This document shows, in pieces, positions 17,095-25,756 of a DNA stretch of 64,000 nucleotides. The DNA is taken from contig JAXMCW010000001.1 in assembly GCA_046349155.1 (NCBI GenBank), positions 1,860,001 through 1,924,000 of the forward strand, in the 5' to 3' direction. Source of the stretch: Alsobacter sp046349155 (lineage in GTDB: Bacteria > Pseudomonadota > Alphaproteobacteria > Rhizobiales > Beijerinckiaceae). Position 1 is the first letter of the stretch; each line of letters begins with the position of its first letter. A model generated the notes under the pieces. The model was not told the DNA's origin. It was given only the letters and a program-made list of their open reading frames with translations, and made no database searches. Position numbers and translations under genes: made by a program.

Positions 17095-18021
17095 CTATCG
17101 CGCGATCGTCAGCTCGCCGGGCGCGTCCGCGATGGACGCCTTGGTCGAGGACGAGGCGATCATGATGAAAAGGGTCAGGATGTAGGGGGCCGCGTTGAAG
17201 AAGTAGTAGCCCTGCGTGATGCCAACCGACTGGAGCGCCGGGCCGATGGCGCCGGCGCCGCCGAAGAGGAGCGCCGCAAGGAAGCAGCGGATCGGGTTCC
17301 AGCGCGCGAAGATGACCAGTGCCACGGCCATCAGGCCCTGGCCCGAGGACAGGCCCTCGTTCCAGCTGCCGGGATAGTAGAGCGACAGGAAGGAACCGCC
17401 GACGCCGGCGAAGAACCCGCCGACCATCGTGGCGAAGAAGCGCACGTTGTCGACCGACACGCCCATGGCGCGCGCCGCCGCCGCGCTGTCGCCGGTGGTG
17501 CGGACGATCAGGCCGACGCGCGTGTTGTTGAAGCCCCACCACATGGCGACGGCGAGCGCGAGGCCCACGAAGAAGAGCGGGTTCACCTGCAGCGCGATGG
17601 CCAGCGTGGGAATGCCCGTCCAGTCCCCCAGATGGATCGAGGGCAGGCGCGGCGCCGAGGGCTGGATGAAGGGCTTGCCGAGGAAGAAGGCGAGGCCGGT
17701 GCCGAACATCATCAGCGCGATGCCGATGGCGACGTCATTCACCTTCGGCAGCTTGCAGACATAGCCGTGGATCGCGCCCATCACCGATCCGCAGAGCCCG
17801 GCCACCAGCACGCCCAGCCAGGGCGAGCCCGAGAGGTATGAGATCGCGTAGCCCGCCATCGCGCCCAGCACGAGCGTGCCTTCCAGCCCCAGGTTGATGC
17901 GGCCGGATTTCTCCGTGAGGCATTCGCCGAGGGAAACGAAAAGGAAGGGCGTGGAAACCCGGATGGCGCCGCCGAGGATGGCGATCAGGACGGTCAGGAG
18001 CCCGCTGTCTACGGTGTTCAT
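17095..18021 (-). CDS. BMP-type ABC importer permease (second)
   Basis: A 308-residue inner-membrane permease of the BPD_transp_2 family with about eight to nine hydrophobic segments. LGECLTEKSGRINLGLEGTL near residue 35 is the family motif contacting the ATPase, and ARAMGVSVDNVRFFA is the second conserved loop. The start ATG overlaps the preceding permease stop. The frame stays open upstream but reads as antisense-like Arg/His-rich noise. It pairs with the upstream permease as a heterodimer. Confidence 0.92.
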   Translation of the reverse strand: MNTVDSGLLTVLIAILGGAIRVSTPFLFVSLGECLTEKSGRINLGLEGTLVLGAMAGYAISYLSGSPWLGVLVAGLCGSVMGAIHGYVCKLPKVNDVAIGIALMMFGTGLAFFLGKPFIQPSAPRLPSIHLGDWTGIPTLAIALQVNPLFFVGLALAVAMWWGFNNTRVGLIVRTTGDSAAAARAMGVSVDNVRFFATMVGGFFAGVGGSFLSLYYPGSWNEGLSSGQGLMAVALVIFARWNPIRCFLAALLFGGAGAIGPALQSVGITQGYYFFNAAPYILTLFIMIASSSTKASIADAPGELTIAR

Positions 18022-19157
18022 ATGCGCTGGGCCTCCGACCTGGGCTTGAAGAAGGGCAGCCGCCCGTAGAGCGTCTCGGAGAGCAGGATGACGAGGAAGA
18101 TGGTGCCCTGCAGCACGAGGACGGTGGCGTCCGGCATGTCCATGCGGCGCTGGATCAGGCCGCCCGCGGCGGCGATGCCGCCGAAGAGCACGGCCACGAC
18201 CATGATGGCGAGCGGATTGTGCCGGGCCAGGAAGGCCACGAGGATGCCGGTGAAGCCGTAGCCGGCCACGATCGAGCCGTTGACCTTGCCGTGCACCGCA
18301 GCGACCTCGAAGTAGCCGGCGAGGCCGGCGCAGCCGCCGGCGATCATGCAGGTGGAGACGATGAGCCAGCCCACCGGCAGGCCCTGTGCGCGGGCCGCGC
18401 GCACGTTGCCGCCGGTGACCCGGGCGGCGAAGCCGAAGGTGGTGCGGTTCAGCAGGATGTAGAGCAGCACGCAGAGCAGCACGCCCGCCAGCAGGCCCCA
18501 GTGGACGTCGAAGCCCGGGATCTTGCCCACCATGTTCTCCGCGCCGATGGGCTTGGTGGAGGGCTTGTTGGGCGAGCCCGGATCGCGCAGCGCGCCTTCC
18601 ACGAAGAAGTTCATGATGGCGATGGCGATATAGGTGAGCAGCAGCGAGGAGATGGTCTCGTTGACCCCGCGCGCATGGCGAAGCCAGCCGGCGATGCCGA
18701 TCCAGATCGCGCCGGTGGCCATGGCGCACAGCGCCATGAGCGGCATCACGAGATAGTTGGGCCAGGAGCCCGCGATGGGGATCGACACCGCCGCCGCCAC
18801 GAAGCCGCCCAGCACCAGCGCGCCCTCGCCGCCGATGATGATCAGGCCGGTGCGCGCCGGCAGCGCCACACAGAGGGCAGTGAGGATGAGCGGGGCGGCG
18901 CGCTGCAGCGTGTTCTGCCAGGAGAACGCCGTGCCGAACCCGCCTCGCCAGACCAGCGAGAAGAACTCGACCGGCGACTTGCCGAGCACGAGCAGGAAGA
19001 TCGAGAAGAGCAGCAGCGCGATCAGCACCGCGCCGACGGGGATGACGATCTGCTCCGCCGAGGCGCGCAGCCGCGTCGCGAGGTCCGAGCGCCAGACGGG
19101 CGCGGTCGGGGGGAGCACAGGGGCGGCGGCCGGTGCTGGCGTCGTGGCGTCTGTCAT
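18018..19157 (-). CDS. BMP-type ABC importer permease (first)
   Basis: A 379-residue permease of the same family, with a cytoplasmic Ala/Pro/Thr-rich N-terminal tail followed by hydrophobic segments from about residue 35 on. GLIIIGGEGALVLGGF and RHARGVNETISSLLLTYIA are typical motifs, and AARAQGLPVGWL is the conserved cytoplasmic loop. The start MTDATTPAP is preceded by a GGAGG site about 12 bases upstream. It begins roughly 200 bp downstream of the binding-protein gene and overlaps the next permease by 4 bp. Confidence 0.92.
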   Translation of the reverse strand: MTDATTPAPAAAPVLPPTAPVWRSDLATRLRASAEQIVIPVGAVLIALLLFSIFLLVLGKSPVEFFSLVWRGGFGTAFSWQNTLQRAAPLILTALCVALPARTGLIIIGGEGALVLGGFVAAAVSIPIAGSWPNYLVMPLMALCAMATGAIWIGIAGWLRHARGVNETISSLLLTYIAIAIMNFFVEGALRDPGSPNKPSTKPIGAENMVGKIPGFDVHWGLLAGVLLCVLLYILLNRTTFGFAARVTGGNVRAARAQGLPVGWLIVSTCMIAGGCAGLAGYFEVAAVHGKVNGSIVAGYGFTGILVAFLARHNPLAIMVVAVLFGGIAAAGGLIQRRMDMPDATVLVLQGTIFLVILLSETLYGRLPFFKPRSEAQRI

Positions 19158-19359
19158 CGGCGGGCCGTTCCTCCAGGTCATGCGCAGTCGAGGTCTCACA
19201 GAACGGGCCCGGACGTCGGTCGCGCCCGGTCCCTGGATCCCCGTCCCGCGCCTGCGGCGTCGCCGGGGAGACACGCTTCGGCCCGGACCCATCCCCGGCC
19301 GGGGCGCCGGAGCCGGGCAGGGGAAGGGGAACCGGAAGGGCTCCCGCTTCCCCGCCGGC
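19158..19359 (-). promoter_or_regulatory. GC-rich spacer between binding-protein and permease genes
   Basis: This 202-bp stretch inside the operon is very GC-rich and contains imperfect inverted repeats, for example GGAAGGGG/CCCGCTTCCCC near 19322-19352 and a CCCCGGCC/GGCCGGGG pair near 19290-19305. Stem-loops after a binding-protein gene often protect its mRNA and lower expression of distal genes; that role is inferred. No T-run follows the stems, so a classical terminator is not seen. Confidence 0.35.
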
Positions 19360-20469
19360 TCAGGTCACGGAGCCGATTACGCCCTCGATCAGGTAGTCGG
19401 TGTTCTCGAGGAAGGGGTCGTAGTTGCCATAGGCCTTGTCGACGACGACCTTGCCCTTGTTGTCCTTCTTCGGTCCGTCGAAGATCGGCGCCTTGGCCTT
19501 CAGGTCGGCCTTGGCGGCGTCGGCGGCCTTGATCGCCTCGGGCGTCGCGCCGGCCCCGTAGGGCGTGTTCTGCACGAGGTCCGTGTCGTAGCCGCCGAAG
19601 ACGAGACTGGGGACCTTCTCGCCCTTGGAGAGGGCGTCCGCGTAGATCTTGTAGATCGTCGCCCACTTGTATTCGGCGCCGGTGATGAAGCCCTTGGGCG
19701 CGAGCGGCGCCTGGGACGTGTTGTGCCCGCAGCTCTTCAGGCCGCGGCGCTCGGCGGTCTCGATCACGACCTTCGGCCCGTCGACATGGCAAGTGATGAC
19801 GTCGCAGCCCGCGTCGGCCAGCGCGTTCGTCGCCTCCGCCTCGCGCACGGGCAGCGACCAGTCGCCCGTGAAGATCACCTGCACGGTGGCGTTCGGGTTC
19901 ACCTTGCGCGCGCCGAGCGTGAAGGAGTTGATGTTGCGCAGCACCAGGCCGATGGGCTTGGCGGCGACGAAGCCGAGCTTGTTCGTCTTCGTGCTCAGCC
20001 CGGCCGCGACACCGTCGACGTAGTGACCCTGGTCGAGATAGCAGAAATAGCCGCCGGTATTGGCGGGGTGCTTGTCCTTGTTCCAGAGCGGCGAGGCGTG
20101 GCGGAACTCGACCTTGGGGTATTTCTTCGCCATTTCCAGCATATGCGGGTCGAAATAGCCGAAGGACGTCGCGAGGATGAGATCCGCGCCGTCGAGGTTG
20201 ATCATCGACTCCATCGACTTCTGGACTGCGATCGTCTCGGGGACGTTCTCCTCCTCGACGACCTTCACGCCCGGGACGGACTTGAGCTGGGCGGCCGCGA
20301 CGGCGTGCGCCTGGTTCCAGCCGAAATCGTCGCGCGGCCCGACATAGACGATCCCGATGGTCGTGCCCGCCGCGCGCGCGGCGAACGGCCTGCCTGCCAT
20401 GCCGAGGCCCAGCGCGCCGGCGGCGGCGCCCTTCAGCAGGGAGCGGCGAGAGACGAAATCAAGAGACAT
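19360..20469 (-). CDS. BMP-family substrate-binding protein of ABC importer
   Basis: A 369-residue periplasmic binding protein. The N-terminus carries a Tat-like signal (SRRSLLKG followed by a hydrophobic Ala/Gly/Leu stretch) with likely cleavage near PFAARAAG. The mature part reads IGIVYVGPRDDFGWNQAHAVA and LILATSFGYFDPH, the pattern of BMP/Med-type purine-nucleoside-binding proteins. The start has a strong AGGAGGGG site; the frame extends upstream through a repeat-like region. It is the first gene of the importer/hydrolase operon. The ligand is presumably the ring or linear ureide metabolised by the downstream enzymes rather than a nucleoside, but this is inferred from context. Confidence 0.9.
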   Translation of the reverse strand: MSLDFVSRRSLLKGAAAGALGLGMAGRPFAARAAGTTIGIVYVGPRDDFGWNQAHAVAAAQLKSVPGVKVVEEENVPETIAVQKSMESMINLDGADLILATSFGYFDPHMLEMAKKYPKVEFRHASPLWNKDKHPANTGGYFCYLDQGHYVDGVAAGLSTKTNKLGFVAAKPIGLVLRNINSFTLGARKVNPNATVQVIFTGDWSLPVREAEATNALADAGCDVITCHVDGPKVVIETAERRGLKSCGHNTSQAPLAPKGFITGAEYKWATIYKIYADALSKGEKVPSLVFGGYDTDLVQNTPYGAGATPEAIKAADAAKADLKAKAPIFDGPKKDNKGKVVVDKAYGNYDPFLENTDYLIEGVIGSVT

Positions 20470-20803
20470 GGACCGGACCCCTCCTGCCCCGTTCGCAGCG
20501 TTTGCGGGGAGTGCGAGGCAACCGCTGTGCCAAGCGGCCGAAACCCCATCGCCAGGAGCGAAGCGACGCGCAATCCATCGTCCCCGGGCGGAAGACGCGA
20601 TCGCTGCGCCTTCGGTCGGCGGAGCGACCCTGCGACGGCTCCGAGCGACCGGGGCAGCGATGCTCAATAAAGAGGCAGCATGAGTGCGCCGGGATAGAAC
20701 TTGTGCAACCGATCGCCTGGACCCGGCCGGCTAACGCCTGTCCCGGTCCGACAGAACCCGCTGCGCTCCTCGTCATGACGGGTCAGACAGGTCGAAAACG
20801 CCC
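20470..20803 (-). promoter_or_regulatory. Upstream region of importer/hydrolase operon, with repeat remnant
   Basis: This 334-bp gap has no gene. The part nearest the binding-protein gene (about 20553-20580) carries a degenerate palindromic-repeat arm (GAGCGAAGCGACGCGCAATCC). The middle (20660-20685) is a small AT-richer pocket with CAATAAAG, the best place for a promoter of the minus-strand operon. I could not assign confident -35/-10 hexamers and I see no regulator gene beside it. Confidence 0.4.
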
Positions 20804-21754
20804 CTATCCCTTGCGTCGATGCGCATAGGTCGCGTCGAGCCGCTCGGCGAGGTAGTCGGCCCCGCTGATCGGCGGATAGCGGGCCGGGCGCCCGGCGGAC
20901 ACGCAGCCCGGCAGCGCCTCCACGACGGCGTCGGGATTGGGATCGAGAAAGAAGGCGATCGAAAGCCGCTCGCGCGGCGCGCGGTGAACGACGCGGTGCG
21001 GGGTCGAGACGTAGACGTCGTTCGTCCAGCGCATCAGGCAGTCGCCGATATTGACCACGTAGGCCCCGGGCGAGGCGGGCGGCGCGATCCACTGCCCGTC
21101 CCGCGTGCGCACCTCGAGGCCGCCCGCGTCGTCCGTGAGGAGCAGGGTGAGGTTGCCGTAGTCGGTATGCTCGCCCGCGCCGAGCGCGCCGGCGGGGGCC
21201 TGGCCGGGCGCAGGCGGGTAGCGCAGCAGGCGCAGCGTGGCGAGCGGGCGGTCGAACTTGGCGGCGAAGAAATCCTCCGCTTCGCCGAGGTCCGTCGCGA
21301 TGGCGCGGTGCAGGTGCATGCCGAGCGCCCAAGCCCGGTCGTAATAGCCCAGCACGGCCTCCCGGAAGCCCGGCAGGTCGGGCCACGCGTTCAGGCCGCG
21401 AAAGGGTCTTCCCTCCACGATCTCGCGATCCTGCGGGGCCAGTTCGAGGCCGACATTGAAGGCCTCCTTGAGATCGGCCGGCCTCGTGGGGTCGAGCGCC
21501 TCGCCGCCCAGCCGCACCCAGCCGCGGTTGTTCCCGGCCCTCTCGATGGAGAGCGCCTCCTTGGCCGCAACCGGCAGCGCGAAGAGCCGGCGCGCCTGCG
21601 CGAAGATGGCGGCCTGGTCGTCGGCAGCGACGCCATGGCCAGTCAGCGCGAAGAAGCCGATCCCGCGCGCGGCCTCGCCGATCTCGCGCGCCACGCGCTG
21701 CAGCGCCCCGGGGGAGCCGCTCTCCAGTCCGGTCACGTCGATGATGGGGATCAT
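20804..21754 (-). CDS. Isopenicillin N synthase-like 2-oxoglutarate/Fe(II) oxygenase
   Basis: A 316-residue non-haem iron oxygenase of the DIOX/IPNS family. The N-terminal DIOX_N region opens MIPIIDVTGLESG and has GFFALTGHGV. The iron facial triad is visible as His and Asp in GEHTDYGNLTLL and the distal His in STPHRVVH, with the 2-oxoglutarate Arg in RLSIAFF. Start choice: an ATG with GAAGAGG upstream; a GTG two codons earlier is also open. It is transcribed divergently from atzF and lies upstream of the importer operon on the same strand. Family members in nucleobase metabolism hydroxylate or demethylate ring substrates. A role in preparing a substituted ring for opening is plausible but unproven. 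Confidence 0.85.
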   Translation of the reverse strand: MIPIIDVTGLESGSPGALQRVAREIGEAARGIGFFALTGHGVAADDQAAIFAQARRLFALPVAAKEALSIERAGNNRGWVRLGGEALDPTRPADLKEAFNVGLELAPQDREIVEGRPFRGLNAWPDLPGFREAVLGYYDRAWALGMHLHRAIATDLGEAEDFFAAKFDRPLATLRLLRYPPAPGQAPAGALGAGEHTDYGNLTLLLTDDAGGLEVRTRDGQWIAPPASPGAYVVNIGDCLMRWTNDVYVSTPHRVVHRAPRERLSIAFFLDPNPDAVVEALPGCVSAGRPARYPPISGADYLAERLDATYAHRRKG

Positions 21755-21900
21755 GGTCACCTCTTCCGCGTCGCCGGGTGGGAGGGCACGGGGCGTGCCA
21801 AGCCGCCCGCGCCCCAGCCGGGGGTGAGGGCGACGTCCACGCCTTTCCCCGCTGGTCCGCCGGTTGCATCCTGCGGCGGCACCGAGTCCAGGACCCCGTC
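21755..21900. promoter_or_regulatory. Divergent promoter region, oxygenase/atzF
   Basis: This 146-bp region separates two genes transcribed away from each other. It is GC-rich, and no operator palindrome or clear sigma-70 promoter is visible. Confidence 0.35.
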
Positions 21901-23712
21901 ATGCCCACTTCGCTCGCCGACCTCTCGCTCGACCTCACCCGACTGCGGGAGGCCTATGCCTCGGGCGTAACCCCCGGGGCCGTCATCGGCGAGGTCTATC
22001 GTCGCATCGAAGCGCTCGGCGATCCCGGCATCTTCATCACGCTCGTCCCGGAGGCCGAGGCCAAGGCAGCCGCGGCGGCGCTGCCCGCCTACGATCCCGC
22101 CGCCCACCCGCTCTGGGGCGTGCCGTTCGCGGTGAAGGACAATATCGACGCGGCCGGGCTGCCCACGACGGCGGCCTGCCCGGACTTCGGCTGCCTCGCC
22201 ACGACGGACTCGACCGTCGTCGCCCGGCTGAAGGCGGCCGGCGCGATCGTGATCGGCAAGACGAACCTCGACCAGTTCGCCACGGGCCTCGTGGGCGTCC
22301 GCTCGCCCTATCCGATCCCGCGCAACGCCTTCGACCCCGCCATCGTGCCGGGCGGCTCCTCGTCGGGCTCCGGCGTGGCCGTGGCGCAGGGGCTGGTCAG
22401 CTTCGCGCTGGGCACCGACACGGCCGGATCGGGCCGGGTGCCCGCCGGGCTCAACAACGTGGTGGGGCTGAAGCCCTCGGTGGGAGCCGTCTCCACGGCC
22501 GGCGTGCTGCCGGCCTGCCGGACGCTGGACTGCGTCTCCATCTTCGCGCTCACGGTCCCCGACGCGCGGTCGATCCTGGCCGTCGCCGCCGCCTACGATC
22601 CCGCGGACCCGTTTTCGAGGCGCATTCCCGTGGCGGCCGAGGCGGCCGCGCCGCCGGCCTTGCGGATCGGCGTGCCGCGTGCGGAAGACCTGGTCTTCGA
22701 CGGGGACGCCCTGTCCGCCCAGGCCTGGGAGGCGGCGCTGGCGGTGCTCGCGGCGCAGGGGGCTACCTTCGTGCCCGTCGATCTCCGGCCCTTCTACGAG
22801 ACGGCGGCCCTGCTCTACGAGGGCGCCTATGTGGCCGAGCGCTACGCCGCCATCCGGTCATTCATCGAGGCGAAGCCGGACAGCCTGCATCCCACCACCC
22901 TGAGGATCATCGGCGGGGCCACGCGCTTCTCGGCCGCGGACGCCTACGCCACCGGCTACAGGCTCGCCGCGCTGAAGCGAGCGACGGCGTCGGCGTGGAC
23001 GGGGATCGACGCCCTCGCCGTGCCCACCCTGCCGCGGCCCTATGGCGTGGCGGAACTCGCAGCCGACCCGATCGGGCCGAATTCAAAGCTCGGCACCTAC
23101 ACGAACTTCGTGAACCTGCTGGACCTCTGCGCGCTCGCCGTGCCGGGTCCGTTCCGCGGGGACGGTTTCCCGTCCGGCCTCACGCTGATCGCGCCGTCCG
23201 GCCGCGACGGCGCCCTGGCAGACCTCGGGGCCGCCCTGCACCGGGCCGCCGGCCTGCCGCTCGGCGCGACCGGCCGCAGCCTGCCGGAGGCCGGCGAGGC
23301 GAAGCCGCTCGCCCAGCCGGACGAGATCGAACTCGTCGTGGTGGGCGCGCACCTTTCCGGCATGCCGCTGAACCACGAGCTCCGCACCCTGAACGCCCGC
23401 TTCCTCCGGGCGGTCGCGACGGAGCCGTGCTACCGCCTCTACGCCCTGCCCGGGGGACCGCCCCGCAAGCCGGGCCTGCTGCGGGTGGCCGAGGGGGAGG
23501 GCGCCGCCATCCTGACCGAGGTCTATGCGCTGAGCGCAGAGGGGTTCGGCCGCTTCGTCGCCGCGATACCCGTGCCGCTGGGAATCGGCACGCTGCGCCT
23601 GGCCGACGGGACACGTCCCAAGGGCTTCCTGGCGGAGCCCGAGGCGCTGAAGGGCGCGCAGGACGTCTCGGGTTTCGGCGGATGGAGGGCCTACATCGCC
23701 TCGCTCGGCTGA
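21901..23712 (+). CDS. atzF: Allophanate hydrolase AtzF
   Basis: A 603-residue enzyme that finishes ureide breakdown by hydrolysing allophanate (urea-1-carboxylate) to ammonia and CO2. The amidase domain (about 1-440) has Lys79 (PFAVKDNIDAAG), Ser153 (GGSSSGSG) and Ser177 (TAGSGRVPAG). The spacing of 74 and 24 residues equals that of Lys91, Ser165 and Ser189 in Pseudomonas ADP AtzF as I recall it. The C-terminal domain (about 470-603: VVVGAHLSGMPLNHEL, then GFGRFVAAIP) is the AtzF-type domain required for assembly. The start ATG at 21901 gives MPTSLADLS; the frame is open further upstream without protein-like sequence. No urea carboxylase gene is next to it, which favours AtzF over a DUR1,2 partner. 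Confidence 0.93.
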   Translation: MPTSLADLSLDLTRLREAYASGVTPGAVIGEVYRRIEALGDPGIFITLVPEAEAKAAAAALPAYDPAAHPLWGVPFAVKDNIDAAGLPTTAACPDFGCLATTDSTVVARLKAAGAIVIGKTNLDQFATGLVGVRSPYPIPRNAFDPAIVPGGSSSGSGVAVAQGLVSFALGTDTAGSGRVPAGLNNVVGLKPSVGAVSTAGVLPACRTLDCVSIFALTVPDARSILAVAAAYDPADPFSRRIPVAAEAAAPPALRIGVPRAEDLVFDGDALSAQAWEAALAVLAAQGATFVPVDLRPFYETAALLYEGAYVAERYAAIRSFIEAKPDSLHPTTLRIIGGATRFSAADAYATGYRLAALKRATASAWTGIDALAVPTLPRPYGVAELAADPIGPNSKLGTYTNFVNLLDLCALAVPGPFRGDGFPSGLTLIAPSGRDGALADLGAALHRAAGLPLGATGRSLPEAGEAKPLAQPDEIELVVVGAHLSGMPLNHELRTLNARFLRAVATEPCYRLYALPGGPPRKPGLLRVAEGEGAAILTEVYALSAEGFGRFVAAIPVPLGIGTLRLADGTRPKGFLAEPEALKGAQDVSGFGGWRAYIASLG

Positions 23713-23810
23713 GCGGACGGCGAATGGCGCTGGCGGGGCCCGCCGAGCGCCTTTACCCTTTCCCCATATTTGGCATTCATCAATCGGGATGTTGCTGAAG
23801 TGGGTGTCGC

Positions 23811-25532
23811 ATGACCCGGGGCGTTCCTGGCTATTTCTCGTCCGTGAACCCGGACCTGCTCAGGCGGGTGCCGCTCACCGCGGATTGCGTGCTCGAGGTC
23901 GGCTCCGGCGACGGGGCGCTGGGGCGACGCTTCAAGATGCGGAACCCGCAGACCCAGTGGCTCGCCATCGAGGTCGACGCGAACGCCGCGCGCACGGCGG
24001 CCGGCGTGCTCGACGACGTGCTCCATGCCGACGTGGAAAGGCTCGGCGAGGCCGAGCTGGACGCTTTCCTGGCCGGGCGCACGCCTGACGTGCTCGTCTT
24101 CGGCGACGTGCTGGAACACCTGCGCGAACCGGAAGCCGCGCTGGCCCGGCTGGTCGATCGCCTCGCCCCTGGAGGCGCCGTCGTCGCCTGCATCCCCAAT
24201 ATTGGGCACTGGAGCGTCGTGCGGGACCTGCTGGCCGGGCGCTGGACCTACGCCGATAGCGGCCTGCTCGACCGCACCCACCTGCGCTTCTTCACGCTCG
24301 ACAGCGCGGTGGCCCTGCTGCGCGGGGCCGGGCTCGAGGTGCGGCGCTCCTCCTCGCGGGACATCCCCCTCGATGCACCGGGCCAGAAGGCCTTCATGGA
24401 GGCCCTGCGCGCCTCGCCCGGCCTGCTCGGGGGGCAGGCCGAGGCAGCGGAGGCGCGGCTCAAGGCCCTGCAATATGTGCTCGTCGCGCAGAAGCCGCCG
24501 GTGACCCCCGTGCTGGAGCTGCACCAGCTCGTCATGGTGCGCCAGCTCCTGGAGGCGCGGGTGGATCCGCCCTGGCAGGCCCTGGCGACGATGCCGGGCG
24601 TCCACGCCACGGCGAGCGAGCGCCAGGTCCTGCGCCCGACGCCCCTGCAAGGCGCGCCCCGAGTGATGGTGATCCAGCGCCAGCTGGTGGGCGACCTCGG
24701 GCCGTGGACGCAATTCATGCGCCGGCTCGTCGCCGATGGCTGGCTGCTGGTGGCCGAGTGGGACGACCATCCCGACCTGCTGCCGAGCCCCGCGCAGGAA
24801 AACTGGCAGCGCCATCCCTGGCGGCCCATGACCAGCGTGCACGCCTGCCAGGTCTCGACCCCGCGGCTCGCGGAGGTATTCCGGCGGCACAATCCCGAGA
24901 CCGAAGTCTTCGAGAACGCCGTCCTCGACCTTCCGCCCCTGCGGCCCCGCGATCCCGGCGTCGTCCGCGTGCTCTACGCCGCCGTGAGCCGGCCCGGCGT
25001 GGCCCGGCTGATCTCGCCGGGGCTCGACGCCGTGGCCGAGGACCCGCGGGTCGAGATCCTCGTGCTCGGCGACGAGAAGGTCTTCGCCTCCACCCGCGCG
25101 CGGCGCAAGCGCTACCTGCCCCTGCAGGACTACGCCGCCTACCTGGACGTTCTGGCGACCGTCGACGTGAACCTGCTGCCGCTGCGGGGCGCGCCCGCCG
25201 AACTCACGAAGAGCCCGCTCAAGTTCATCGAAAGCGCCTCGCGGGGGGCCGTCTGCATCGCCTCGCCCGACATCTACGAGGACACGATCCGCCACGGCGA
25301 GACGGGCTGGCTCGCCCGCTCGCAGGACGACTGGACGGCGCTGATGCGCCGCGTGGTGGCCGACGACGCCGGTCGGCGTCGCATGGCCCAGTCCGCCTGG
25401 GAGACGGTGCGCGAGCGCCATCTCCAGGTCCACCAAGTCGCCCGCCGCGAGGCCTGGTACCGCAGCCTCGCCGCCCGCAAGGCGGAGCTCGACGCTGCCC
25501 TGTTCGCCAGACATCCCGAATTGCGGCCTTAG
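23811..25532 (+). CDS. Methyltransferase-glycosyltransferase fusion
   Basis: A 573-residue two-domain protein. Residues about 1-215 are a class I SAM methyltransferase: VLEVGSGDGALGRRF is the SAM-binding loop, LVFGDVLEHLREPEAAL is motif II, and the region around RTHLRFFT is typical of Methyltransf_23 enzymes. Residues about 270-573 resemble a GT-B glycosyltransferase C-terminal half: SPLKFIESASRGAVCIASPDIYEDTI and HGETGWLARSQDDW are the donor-binding segments. Such fusions occur in capsule and O-antigen loci. It lies alone between atzF and the sarcosine oxidase operon, both on the plus strand, with 98 bp and 224 bp gaps, so it is probably transcribed separately. The acceptor is unknown. Confidence 0.82.
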   Translation: MTRGVPGYFSSVNPDLLRRVPLTADCVLEVGSGDGALGRRFKMRNPQTQWLAIEVDANAARTAAGVLDDVLHADVERLGEAELDAFLAGRTPDVLVFGDVLEHLREPEAALARLVDRLAPGGAVVACIPNIGHWSVVRDLLAGRWTYADSGLLDRTHLRFFTLDSAVALLRGAGLEVRRSSSRDIPLDAPGQKAFMEALRASPGLLGGQAEAAEARLKALQYVLVAQKPPVTPVLELHQLVMVRQLLEARVDPPWQALATMPGVHATASERQVLRPTPLQGAPRVMVIQRQLVGDLGPWTQFMRRLVADGWLLVAEWDDHPDLLPSPAQENWQRHPWRPMTSVHACQVSTPRLAEVFRRHNPETEVFENAVLDLPPLRPRDPGVVRVLYAAVSRPGVARLISPGLDAVAEDPRVEILVLGDEKVFASTRARRKRYLPLQDYAAYLDVLATVDVNLLPLRGAPAELTKSPLKFIESASRGAVCIASPDIYEDTIRHGETGWLARSQDDWTALMRRVVADDAGRRRMAQSAWETVRERHLQVHQVARREAWYRSLAARKAELDAALFARHPELRP

Positions 25533-25756
25533 CGCCCCCGGCCGCCATGCCGGGGGCCGGCAGCCTCCGCCGAAATCCCTCCATTTGCGGCCGAAATCGA
25601 CAGCCAGCCGAGGCGCGACAGGATGCCGCTTTCGGACAAAAAAGCTGCGCGGGCGGTGGAACGGGCCTATGCAATCGGGACCAGAGTGCCGCCGCTTCCG
25701 TGACTCTCGGGCGCGCCGCGCCACCCCGCCGAGGCTCGCCCTGCCGGAGACCGACC
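25533..25756 (+). promoter_or_regulatory. Promoter region of the sarcosine oxidase operon
   Basis: This 224-bp gap lies ahead of soxB. It contains no gene and no riboswitch-like fold that I can recognise. Glycine-betaine or sarcosine responsive regulators (GbdR or SouR type) would be expected to act here, but no binding site is obvious. Confidence 0.3.
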
